A stretch of 35,005 nucleotides of DNA from assembly GCA_002751075.1 (NCBI GenBank), contig NAOQ01000254.1:14376-49380 (forward strand), written 5' to 3'. The first letter of the stretch is position 1; every line of letters starts with the position of its first letter. Shown piece by piece: positions 17,963 through 28,657 of this stretch. The translations under genes were made by a program, and so were the position numbers. Source of the stretch: Ichthyophonus hoferi (taxonomy: Eukaryota > Opisthokonta > Ichthyosporea > Ichthyophonida > Ichthyophonidae). The notes under the pieces were generated by a model. The model was not told the origin of the DNA. It searched no databases and worked only from the letters and a program-made list of their open reading frames with translations.

Positions 17963-19294
17963 AGAAATAAGGGAAAGATAGATACTAAACAAAACACTGG
18001 GCCATTAATGTGATTTTAAGGTATAAATAAATGCGTATAGTTCATGAAAAACTAGTATTTCATCTCTCTCCCTCTCTCCTCTCTCCTATTTCTCTTTCTC
18101 TCTGTCTCTCTTTATCTGATAATATTATTCTGTATACTCACAATTTGTTTATACAAAAACTTATAAGAAATGACATAACATTAACAACTAATATTACCTT
18201 CCGGGTTTTCTGGCTTGGGTCGAATTATTTTCCTAAGTTCCATTGTACTAGATAGGATTATATTACACTGATTATCAGTACAAACAAAGTGTTGGCCTGT
18301 TATAATCCTAGAGAGGGCAAGGGAAGAGGTTAGAGAATAGAGTTAGAAACTAGTATAAAAGTAGATACTGAATAGCTACTAATAATAGTAGTACAAGTAG
18401 TAGTACTACTACTATTATTATTGTTACAATTAAGTTAGCAATAAGGAGTTCCGTGCTCTATAAGATAACAATCAATGAATAAGAAGAAAATAGGGAATAG
18501 ATAAAAGGAGAGAAGGAATAAGAAAGTAAAATTAAGAGAAAGTAGAGAGAAATAAAGGGGACATAGATTATTAAATATTAAATATATATATACTTCAACA
18601 TCTGTTAGACTTTATTACTTAATAATTCAAATATATAAAAGGATATAATATTTAATAATTAAATTAACATAAATTTCACCTTTCAAAAGCACTTAAACAA
18701 ACACGGTAAATTAATATATATATATATAGAGTGAAACATGAAGGGAGAGAGGGAAGATGCAAGCCTACCGTCCATCTATTAAGATTATTCTCAGTGGCTT
18801 GTCAAGCCATTTTTGTAAGCCCTCCTGTTCGACAACACCGCCATTGGCCTATGTTTAAAGTATATATTAATATTTGGGAATAATTGAGGATCTAAGATGG
18901 AAAGTTTAATAACTGCAAACAGGGAGGTGAAAGTGAACGATAAAGATTTAATGAAGGAACCATGTGGGTATGTTTTTATTTGTTTTTAGCTAAAGTGAGC
19001 TTGAGAAATAGCAGAGTGATAGTATGATAATGTGTAATTAATAGGCATGTATAAGTGCAGTATCTGGCATTATACAAAAGTGTTTATGAACCAGAAGAAT
19101 TTAAAAAGAGTACAGTATTTGTGAGGTATTTTTTTTAAATATTAAGCAATTTTTGTGCCTAAATAAGTATACTTATAAGTGTAGGTGTACAACACGTTAT
19201 GAATAGAAGTGTAGAGGCTTGTAGAAATAGAATTATATCTGTGTGAAAGTAAGTTACTTACCAGTTGTGCCCTTCTTTTACTAATAACATGCAT
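16988..19294 (-). CDS. NAA38: NAA38 (LSMD1), NatC auxiliary Lsm-fold subunit (4 exons, complete)
   Basis: NAA38 is the small Sm/Lsm-fold subunit of the NatC N-terminal acetyltransferase, with NAA30 and NAA35, and acts on cytosolic nascent chains (family knowledge). Exons in reading order: 19294-19262, 18848-18769, 18307-18198, 17088-16988. All introns are GT-AG and phases agree, giving 107 residues and TAA. The first exon encodes only MHVISKRRAQL. The Sm1 region reads LDKPLRIILIDGR, then GQHFVCTDNQCNIILSS, matching human TDGRTLVGCFLCTDRDCN from memory. Sm2 reads GTVMVPGSSIVSIQV against AMVPGHHIVSIEV. Human NAA38 is about 125 residues; the difference is in the variable N-terminus. The start ATG is chosen because it is in frame, opens exon 1 and is followed by a strong GTAAGT donor. 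The gene is in tandem with JMJD8 and divergent from the saposin-like gene. Confidence 0.92.
17381..17589. repeat. 19-bp minisatellite, 11 copies, in last NAA38 intron
   Basis: Eleven consecutive 19-bp units fit exactly with no length change, consensus TAACTATATATGGNAACAN. Copies 2, 5, 7 and 9 tend to a GAAACAA-type end and copies 3, 4 and 10 to GCAACAC or GTAACAC, hinting at a partly higher-order two-unit arrangement. Confidence 0.92.
17918..17963. repeat. GA dinucleotide microsatellite
   Basis: An almost pure AG run lies in the last NAA38 intron. The complementary CT strand gives the serine/leucine-rich frame on the minus strand, which is not a gene. Confidence 0.95.
18381..18422. repeat. 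Inverted repeat (possible hairpin) in NAA38 intron
   Basis: AATAATAGTAGTA and its complement TACTACTATTATT are separated by roughly a dozen bases. It is made of TAG/TAC trinucleotides, so it probably arose from simple-repeat expansion. Confidence 0.6.
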
Positions 19295-21298
19295 TTTTAT
19301 ACGCAGTTATATCTATTTTTACGTTGTAATAATGGTGTTCCTATTTCCATAGTACACAGGGTGATATTATATATGTAGATATATACGTATATTTATTGTA
19401 TAGTATAAGATATATAGACCAAAACTATTTTATCAAATGTTGAAATGCTTGTTTGACCCTGGCTGAGAGATTAATCCTTGATTAATCGCGGATTTAATAC
19501 CGATTGTAGTATCAAATCGTGAAAATACTGATTGTAGAGGTTAATCACTGGTAACATACTGATTGCGGTAATTAATTGTTTATCATTACTGAGTGTAGAG
19601 ATTAATCGTAGATTTATGTATATGTATATGAAGGAGTTGATCAAAATTATTAAAACCCAATGCATTTGGGCGCCAAAAACGTGTTTGGGGACCAATTGGA
19701 TGGTTACATTTATACATTTATCTTATAATTGGGTAAATATTATTTTATGGTGTTTATACAATGCAATAAAGAAAAATTAAGATATATATTAAAACAATCC
19801 CCAGTTATATATTATATTTTGATTGATTTTAACTTAATTTCCTAATCAAAATTTTAAAAAATTTCTTTTAATACAAACATGGTTTTTTGTGTTAATCATC
19901 GTGATAAATGATAAATAGTTTCCTGACGAAAAATTAAAAAGGTTTTTAAATATCAATTGCTGGTGATTACATGAATTTGCATGATAACTCATGCAGAGTA
20001 AATAAATAATATTGATTAGCACACGATATTTGAACATTCACCAGCCAAGCAGAATAATTTTTTATTTGAAGTGTAAAAGTTGTAAAAACATCGAGGTTTC
20101 AATTCACCCTTTCAGCCCCAAACAAAAAGCAAAATTAGTATTGAATACGCGATTGTATTTAACTTCCACCATTAATCATTATATATTTCCTTTTCTCCTA
20201 TTTTTCTCAAGTTAATGAAAACTCATTAGACTTATTCACCTGTCTAGTAATTTTTAAGTAAAATAATATCTTTCTGATTCTTATAGAACCTGTAAATATA
20301 TTTATATAAGATACAACAAGACAATTAAAACTGATTTGAGTGTGTAACATAAATAAATTAAATAAAATCAAATACCGGCAATATATATATATAAAAAGAC
20401 AATGTTGTTTTTGTTCCTAATGAAAGTTGTTTGTGATTATTTTCAATTTATCTCTTAGCAAAAACTAAAAATCATAATCTTTACCCTACTAGAAAAAGAT
20501 ACCCAATCATAATTTTTCACCTTTTATCAAGATGAATTTCTTAAACAAAAGCTTAGCAGTAGCAATTTTTAAGTTAAAAAAAAAACATTTCATATCATTG
20601 AAGTAAAGTACTTGTTTAAAACCCACTAAGTTAGGAGCGTTGTGTATTGTGCTGTATGTGATATTCTTTTTTGAATGAAGCTTACTCTAGCTACTCAAAC
20701 TTATTTGTTTTAAGACAAAGTGACACGCGTTCTATGGCAAGTTTTGGGAAATTGGCATTTGTTAATGTTAAATCATACGACTGCAAATACCTACAGGATT
20801 TTTTAAAATCAGAAAATCATTTAAATGTATGTATGATATTGTAACTGTAATTGAGTGGATTCATGATGCTTAATGTTCGAGATATGCTAGAATGTTTGCC
20901 CTTTAAACTCAAAATAATACAATTTGAGGCTAATTTTTGTATCTATCCTATAGGAAATGAAAAATATTTTTTATTTGTCATGTTTATCGTTTTCAAAAAA
21001 CCATAAAAAACAATATAAAAAATCTTATTTAAATTAATAGCTAAAAGACTCTTTTTGCTCCATGAGTTAAAATGGCTTTTATATATTCCAATAAGAATCC
21101 AGGTATTTTTATTTGAATAAATCTGAACGAAGCAAATTGTTTTTTTTTGGCTCGTGAGAGCAATGTAAAATTAAAGTTAGAGAATTTGCCTCTCTGGACT
21201 CAAAATTATAATCTACATAAGCAGTTTAACCTATATCCGACTGCACACTTAGAAAAATACAGTGTTGATGTGTATTAGATTTGAGTTATAATTTGAGA
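19295..21298. other. Divergent intergenic region between NAA38 and the saposin-like gene
   Basis: Both flanking genes start outward from this 2-kb stretch, so it should hold both promoters. A 30-bp repeat with TAATC cores lies at its left end. The remainder is AT-rich with no supported exon. Several T/A homopolymer runs occur (20576-20585, 21140-21149). Confidence 0.6.
19498..19616. repeat. Degenerate 28-31 bp tandem repeat, 4 copies, upstream of NAA38
   Basis: Four units each start TACYGANTG, carry an AG or GG dinucleotide a few bases later, then a TAATC or AAATC core. The array starts about 200 bp upstream of the NAA38 ATG in the divergent intergenic region. Unit lengths are 28, 31, 30 and 30. 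Confidence 0.7.
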
Positions 21299-24189
21299 AT
21301 GCTGTTTACCACTTGTTTTCTTGCAGTCTTTCTGACTCCTGCTAGTGCCTTCTATGGCAGTCCTTTGGTTAATCGGGTATGAGAGTGAAATAGTCTCAAC
21401 TAAATATTTTACAATTTGTTATTGCACTAATAGTATAAGCCACAGCACATAAAGCAAATATAATAAATATAATAAGTGAAGAGTGATAATTTACTTGTAA
21501 CTTTTAAGCATACAGTCAAGTATAATAATATGACTATTGAGCTGGTTAACATTTTCCTAGCACACTAACATAAGTTTGGTTTCAGGCTATTGAGAAAGCA
21601 CATAACATTATCAATATTCCTAAGTTGATCACCTTTGAATTCGCCCTACCTGTTAACCGCCCAGCACACAAAATATGCGAGCTTTGTGTCGAATTTTCCG
21701 ACTGGCATATAATGCGTGAGACAATCAAACACATTGATCATGAATGTGATATTACTACATGTCCTTACTTGAAGCATATATGTGAAATGGGTAAAAAATT
21801 TCCCATGGTCAGTCTAGGCTATCTACTAGGTTAGTATTGGTTTCTTGTATTTTCATGTATTTAACGGTGTACTGTGCTACGAGTTTTTTTAAAACATTAT
21901 GTTAATCTCGGAGGAAGATTTATTTCATTTACATATTCATTTTTCTAAACATTTATTACTTACGGATTTATTGACAGTGAGGTGAACAACATAGAATTGA
22001 ATTATAACAACTATTTATTATGAATTTGTTAATGGTGTACTATTGCTGAATGACAATTATATTTGTTTATTGGGATATTAAATTACATCCAACTAAACGG
22101 TGACTAGATATACTATAACATGTTACTAATAGCACAGTCCCTTTGGCTTCAAGAGGTAGCCAAATATATATTATTAACCTGGATTTTCTGGAACCTTTTT
22201 GTTTTAAATATAGCATGAATAGATAAATCCGTATCCGATCAACCACAGCCATAGTATACTTTATTCCTAACACTATACATAAACATGACGATGATTAGCG
22301 GGTTTATAATATATTCATTAATTATATATTTTCAGCTAAGATTAAACCCTGGAAGCAGAGCTATGCTTACTGTTATGGTGCCAAGTTCTGTCCTCACCTT
22401 GGCGCAGCCGAGGACGACAATATGGTACCATTGAACATAAATAACAAGCTATGCGTTGATAATGGACAAGATGTGTCTGTATTAATGCATTCAGATAGCC
22501 AACCTCTCAACGTATTAGAAAAGTATGTGATTCTCTTTAACCCCTTTTTGTCCTCTATATAGATAGCTTCTAAATTCATCCGCACCAGATAGTATCTATG
22601 TAATTACATCCAAGTCTTTAACTTGTTTTCGAAAAAATATTTTCTTCGTACCTTCTAATATAGGCACATGATCTAAATTGTTTATGTCGATGTTCACTCA
22701 TCTCATATTATGACTTTTGAAATGTTTTGAATTTAAGTTTTCATTTTATGTTTCATTTTTCATTTCATTTTGATTTTATTTGGTCTAATACTTTCTTCTT
22801 TATTATTTATATTGTATATTATATATTGTGGTTCACATTTTATGAAGGTTGCTTTGAGACTTGCGTGTATTCGTTTCCTGATAAGTCAATTGAAACAGTT
22901 TTTTTTTTTTTTTTTTTTTTTCNNNNNNNNNNNNNNNNNNNNNNNNNNNNNNNNNNNNNNNNNNNNNNNNNNNNNNNNNNNNNNNNNNNNNNNNNNNNNN
23001 NNNNNNNNNNNNNNNNNNNNNNNNNNNNNNNNNNNNNNNNNNNNNNNNNNNNNNNNNNNNNNNNNNNNNNNNNNNNNNNNNNNNNNNNNNNNNNNNNNNN
23101 NNNNNNNNNNNNNNNNNNNNNNNNNNNNNNNNNNNNNNNNNNNNNNNNNNNNNNNNNNNNNNNNNNNNNNNNNNNNNNNNNNNNNNNNNNNNNNNNNNNN
23201 NNNNNNNNNNNNNNNNNNNNNNNNNNNNNNNNNNNNNNNNNNNNNNNNNNNNNNNNNNNNNNNNNNNNNNNNNNNNNNNNNNNNNNNNNNNNNNNNNNNN
23301 NNNNNNNNNNNNNNNNNNNNNNNNNNNNNNNNNNNNNNNNNNNNNNNNNNNNNNNNNNNNNNNNNNNNNNNNNNNNNNNNNNNNNNNNNNNNNNNNNNNN
23401 NNNNNNNNNNNNNNNNNNNNNNNNNNNNNNNNNNNNNNNNNNNNNNNNNNNNNNNNNNNNNNNNNNNNNNNNNNNNNNNNNNNNNNNNNNNNNNNNNNNN
23501 NNNNNNNNNNNNNNNNNNNNNNNNNNNNNNNNNNNNNNNNNNNNNNNNNNNNNNNNNNNNNNNNNNNNNNNNNNNNNNNNNNNNNNNNNNNNNNNNNNNN
23601 NNNNNNNNNNNNNNNNNNNNNNNNNNNNNTGCAATTTTCAGTCTTGTTAAAATTGTTGTGTATTTTATTATCAGTATTCTATTACGCATTTTGAGCATTA
23701 GCTGAATAAGAAATGGCATTTGGGATAGTGCTGTAGACTCTCAAGACCATATAGGTTGAAATTTAAATTTAAATTTAAATGTTGACTAGAAATAATATTA
23801 TATATATGTCAAGATGCTTGAATACATATTAACCCCATAGATACAGATTTATTATCCAACCATCAGTAATAGATATTTTTTGGATATGTTATGATTTTAT
23901 TACGTATGTGGCAAGTTTTTTTTTTAAAAAAAAAAATAGTGTGAAATTATGTACATGCTCAAAATGGCAAGTTTTGACTAATTTGACCAAACGTTTTAAA
24001 ATATAGTAGGAATACCACTCCCAACCACTCCGGTTGTTTCTCCTTTATTACTATCTCCACTCCATTCCACTTCTAACCTACTAGTTCTATCTCTATCACT
24101 AGAGTCTTTAAACTAAAAGCAAGTCTATCATATTAACATAGATTATGTAATATGTAAATTTTCAACCAGTATTAGTGTCAAAATAGCAG

Positions 24190-24226
<37 letters not shown>

Positions 24227-25444
24227 AATGCAACAGAAATCTGTCTCTTTCACTGAAATAATATCCATATAAGAAATAACCAACCTTTCATCTTAAAATA
24301 CATAGGATTGAGTATACCAACAAACTCGAAAGTAGTCATTCATGTCACGACTGTATTGAGTATATTGCCCATGAAGTTATGGAGGATGTTGTCATTCATA
24401 TCAAGGAGACTTGTAAGAAAACTGAGTCTCCATGTGCTAAGAAAGCTGTAGGTGTTTGTTTTTAAATTCCAAATTTGATACTAGATATATATGTATATCT
24501 CCTGACTCAAACATTTTCACATGTATTGCTTATTTTCCACATAGATGTATATATATATTCTTATGAGACTTATTTATGTATTCTAGACTACAATAATGCT
24601 TAGCCACCTAGTGCCCCCATGGTCACATGCATCTACTCTGCATGTTCCTTTTTTAAATACTCTGACTTGCTTTTATAAACATATACATACACGTTTACAT
24701 TATACATAATCTTTTTATTTGTTATTTATGTGTAGCCCTGGAATTTTTTTATTTCAGTAAGCATATCTCCACAACAAAAACGTAAATATATATATTCATG
24801 TTCTTTCAAACTATGCTGCCTATTTTTGATTGTTTTACTTTATATGTATCTTTGCTACGAGGAATTAAAAACTGATAGAGAGACAAGCTACAGAGCAAAT
24901 ACATATGGGCTAATTGTTGGACTAAAAAGAACGACTCTAACCATGATATATTATGTATAATTATTAAAAAATACACAATGCTATTGTGACATTTACATAA
25001 CATTATAAGTATATTAATACAACTTATAACAGCGTTATTTTAATAAAAGGTGGAGAGATAATACTCCACATAAAATCATTTATTAGGATAGTTAAATAAA
25101 GCCATATATATTTAAGTTAGAAAAAGAAATATCAATATCATCCGAACTGAGTCTGAAACTACTGTGTTTATTTGCACATATGGAGGAGTGTATAATGACA
25201 CTATAACACAGCTAGTAATTGTATTAGCATTAACACTAACGTTAATATGATAATATATGATATATATATGCAGTGCCAGTGGGCCCATGACCATCCTCGG
25301 ATTGCTCTAGGCTATCTAATTGCTGTGGTGCGGCCTGGTGAATGGGGGAGTGGCTATTGCTTTGGCAGAGAGGTATGCCATGAAAAGAAAGAAACAAATT
25401 TTGACTATGAGGTTTTGGCTGATGATATTAGCCTCTTGTTGTAG
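21299..25444 (+). CDS. Secreted protein with two saposin-B-like domains (5 exons, complete)
   Basis: Saposin-like proteins bind lipids and act in lysosomes or outside the cell, some as membrane-active defence proteins (family knowledge); the role here is unknown. Exons: 21299-21376, 21586-21829, 22336-22522, 24306-24447, 25274-25444. All introns are GT-AG and phases agree, giving 273 residues and TAG. The start gives a good signal peptide, MLFTTCFLAVFLTPASA, with likely cleavage after ASA. Domain 1 runs from CELC in exon 2 through HEC, TTC, HIC to YCYGAKFC in exon 3. Domain 2 runs from CHDC in exon 4 through ETC, SPC to C-QW and YCFGREVC in exon 5. Both share C-x6-P-x3-LGYL between the fifth and sixth cysteines. 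Each has seven cysteines rather than the usual six. A linker of about 50 residues with one more cysteine (LCVDNG) separates them. The N gap 22923-23629 is inside intron 3, so a further exon could be hidden there. Confidence 0.9.
22923..23629. other. Assembly gap (707 N) after a poly-T run
   Basis: The gap begins two bases after a run of about 20 T and lies in the 1.8-kb third intron of the saposin-like gene. Open frames crossing it are artefacts. Confidence 0.98.
24190..24221. repeat. TA dinucleotide microsatellite
   Basis: A TA run in the third intron of the saposin-like gene, 85 bp before the exon 4 acceptor. Confidence 0.9.
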
Positions 25445-25779
25445 GAGAGCATTACGCAGTGTGTTCCATTCCACTGATATATATATGTACCAAGTCATGT
25501 GTTTTGTTTTGTAGACAGTATATATATATACTACGCTTTAGTTCAGCAAGCATGCACATACACATACATACAAATATATCCACACATACTAAGAGATAGA
25601 TAAACAGATAGATTCATCTAAATACCCCCACATATATGAGTAATATTAATCATTATCACATTCAGCCTTCATAACCCTTACCAATTTATTCAAATGGCAA
25701 TTGAACACCTCCTTGTTGCTTATATTATCTCTAATAATCAAGCAATTTTCTAATTTATCTATGGAAAAATATGCTGAAC
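25445..25779. other. 3' flank of the saposin-like gene
   Basis: AT-rich sequence with CATACA repeats around 25552-25585. No exact AATAAA was noticed close to the stop codon, and no exon is supported. Confidence 0.5.
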
Positions 25780-27560
25780 AGAGCATACTCTGTTGAGTAT
25801 CATTAGCAGATAAAATGATACTCTAATGGCTAGCCATACGCTGCCAGATCTTAATGCCATATATTTCTGTCTATTTCCCCAACGTACATATGATGTTCCT
25901 GGGGTGAAAGTGGTGAAGTCCTCTCTTCTGAAGTAAAGATGCCTTGATGAACCACTGCCTAGTATGAAACTTGCACTTGGCTCTCCTCCTATATGTCCTA
26001 TTTATTTATGTATCCTATAGAAACACGAGGTATTCTCTCCCGCTGTGTAGGCTGTGTTTTAGTGCTTCTTTCCTTTTTGGTAATGCTGAAAGTTGCCAGC
26101 CTCTTTGCTCCTTGAGTGATGGTTAGCTTTTTGCTCCTCAGGATATTATTTCTTCTTCTTTGGGGGTCTTGAATGTTTAGTCTCATGACCTGATTTGTAC
26201 TGGATACCAATGTTGAGCTTGTTGAGTCTCTGTATGAGAGGACACTGACTCATTGAGTATGATCCCCGGCATATGTCACAAGTCATAGACTAATTGTTGT
26301 AGAATCCCACACTAGGACTGTGTTGGTATCTTTCCCTTGAATTTTGCTGATTCCCATTATTCCTAATTGATTCAAACTTTATGTGGGTAGCCATATCATC
26401 TATAAATCCCTGCAGTGTACCACAACGTTTGGTAGCCTGACAGAAAGCACTGACTTGGCCACCATATTGTGTTGATTGTAGGCCAAAGATCATTTGCTCC
26501 ATGATTGTTCCTTTAATTTGTTTGCTGGGAGCCACTACTCTCGCAATATATTCATTGTCATTTTCTGTAGGCTTCAAAGATGTTTCCATATATTCAGACA
26601 TGTAGATAGTCTGTGTCATAACTTTTCTATTAAGTTGGCTTTTCATCCCTTTCCATATAGAATGCAAATTGGTTTTGTTCCCAATCTGCTATCAAACATT
26701 GCTCCATTGATATCAATATATAAAGGTGGTGTTTAACGATTGCTTCTTGTGGAGGCATCTTAGGTTAGGGTCTCCAGCTGTTGGAGAGCTTGCTCATCTT
26801 CTATCACCTATAGACATGGAAAGTTAGATCTTGTCTTTGATGTACTCATCCCACTTGGTGTAGCTGATTTTATGTTGATTTCCTGAGAAGAGATCTTTGG
26901 AAATGGGAGGAAGTGTGATTCTTTGCGGTGCCCTTCCTCCCAATTGCATGAACAGTTGCTATATCATTTCAGCTGTAAACTCCAGCTGACTTCCAGGAAA
27001 CGGTTGTTGCCGTCCTTGAGTAGGACCATGTCCTTGTGAGCCATTGGTGTGTTGCTTCCCTGGCATGGTTCTATATGTAGGTTCTTTGTTAGGCGGATTT
27101 GAGTTGCATTGGAAGTACTTTAAGATTATTGGGCTTTAGTAACCCTGCCAGAATCTATACTGCTTGTCATGGATTCGGTGTCACCAGCAACGGACATGTA
27201 ATGTCCCTCTTTTGCTCCACCTGACTCAAAACTTGAATTAATATCTAAGTCTTTAAAAGATTTCTTGAAAATCCCTCTTCACTTGTGTCAGGAGAGTTGT
27301 ACCCACTGCTTCTTTTTATCTACAGATCCCAATTTAGTTGTAGAGATATTGGTAGTCTTTCATTTGACTTGCGAGGCAGTAGGAGTAGAAATATCTCTAT
27401 CACTTTCTGATAATATTATTGCATGCCGTGTTTGAATATGCAATTTCTCTTTACAATCATAACTACTTGTAACTAACAAATAATATGTACGTTATTGTAT
27501 TGTACTACACTATATAATCAGGATGCAGACTAAGTCTGTAATTGCCGGTTCTATAGTTGT

Positions 27561-28000
27561 TGATTCAGGTCCATACCAGTTGACCAGGTAATAAGCCTTT
27601 AAGATAAACATATTGAATAAGTACTCAACCTAATTGTTATCTAATATGTTGTCAGCACCATATTATCCAATGACTATGTAAAGGATCTTTCTGGATGCTA
27701 TGTATCATGTTTGTATCATCAATCACTGTGATTGAATGCCAACGACCAACACCTTTTAAAACCATGGTAAATTTATGTTCTAGCCTGTACTAAACATCTG
27801 GTCCTAATTAAATATAATTAGTGACATCATGTAATTAAGTAATTATCATTAATTAATGTCTAATTATTAATTACCAATTGAAACTTCATTCTGAATGCTA
27901 CTGAACATTTAGAGGTTCAATGTTACCTAAACAACAAGTATTTTTGTACAAGACATCATGAAGTATTCTGCCAAACACTTGTAGGAACTGAAATACTTCA
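27561..28000. repeat. LTR-like direct repeat, copy 1 (440 bp)
   Basis: Starts TGATTCAGGTCCATACC and ends ATACTTCA. It matches copy 2 throughout its length with many substitutions and small indels. Both ends read TG...CA on either strand. Confidence 0.75.
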
Positions 28001-28005
28001 AGAGT

Positions 28006-28452
28006 TGGCTCAGGTCCATACCGGTTGATCATGTTGAAGTCATTTGAGTGGAGCATATTATCCAATGGGACCTGAACATGACTGTTCTGTAACTTTTAAA
28101 CAAGTTATCCACTGATTACTTAAAGAATTATTCAGGAACTTTCATAGCATACGTGTAACATCAATCACTATGGGTGTGATTAGAAGCCACTGACCAACGC
28201 TAATTAAAAACCGTAGTAAATTTAGATTCTAGACTGCATTAGACACTTAGTCCCAATTAAATACAATTAATTAGTGGCACCATTAAATTTCTTAATAATT
28301 ATTAGTTCATGTCCAAGTCATAACTACTGATTGAAACCTCCTTCTAAACACTACTTACTATATTGAGGTTCAATGCTAGGTAAACAATAAGTTGTTTGTA
28401 TAAGATATCATGAAGTTTTCAGTTAAGTACTTGTAGGGGGTGAAACACTTCA
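28006..28452. repeat. LTR-like direct repeat, copy 2 (447 bp)
   Basis: Starts TGGCTCAGGTCCATACC and ends ACACTTCA. Only AGAGT separates it from copy 1. Shared internal landmarks include ATATTATCCAATG, ATCAATCACT, GAGGTTCAATG and ATCATGAAGT. Confidence 0.75.
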
Positions 28453-28469
28453 ACAACAATTAATGCTGT

Positions 28470-28475
28470 TTTATT
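28470..28475 (-). promoter_or_regulatory. Candidate PITHD1 polyadenylation signal
   Basis: AATAAA on the minus strand, about 183 bp after the PITHD1 TGA. It lies just outside the LTR-like repeat. Confidence 0.5.
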
Positions 28476-28657
28476 AAACTAGAGAAAGAGATAACAATGT
28501 GCTAGATGGATAATAACAATCAAAAGAACAATAGCACAAAAAATAGTAATAATCTTAACAATGACAATTAAAATAACAACAGCAATAACAATATTAATGA
28601 TAACACCAACAGGGAGATTTAGAGTATAATAATGCATTTTTCCCATGTGATGACTGA

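Larger units (their letters stand above)
25780..28452 (-). mobile_element. Fossil Ty1/copia-like LTR retrotransposon, 5' part (LTR-like repeats, gag, start of protease)
   Basis: On the minus strand, from right to left: two abutting LTR-like direct repeats (28452-27561), a leader, a gag-like region (about 27080-25990) with a retroviral-type zinc-knuckle-like segment near 26280-26240, and a short stretch (about 25970-25800) that resembles the start of a copia-type aspartic protease. No integrase, reverse transcriptase, RNase H or second LTR beyond the protease was seen. The copy is broken in several places and 3'-truncated. The divergence of the two LTR-like repeats suggests an old insertion. 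The base composition is visibly less AT-rich than the flanking introns, as expected for foreign coding sequence. The family call is inference from short matches; a gag region of another LTR clade is possible. Confidence 0.6.

Noticed and set aside
20957-20981. Alternative first exon for the saposin-like gene (MKNIFYLS) and a similar one at 21072
   Set aside because: Both would need splicing to 21328. The uninterrupted ATG at 21299 gives a better signal peptide without an additional intron.
22727-23719. Four long open frames across 22727-23719
   Set aside because: They exist only because the N gap contains no stops.
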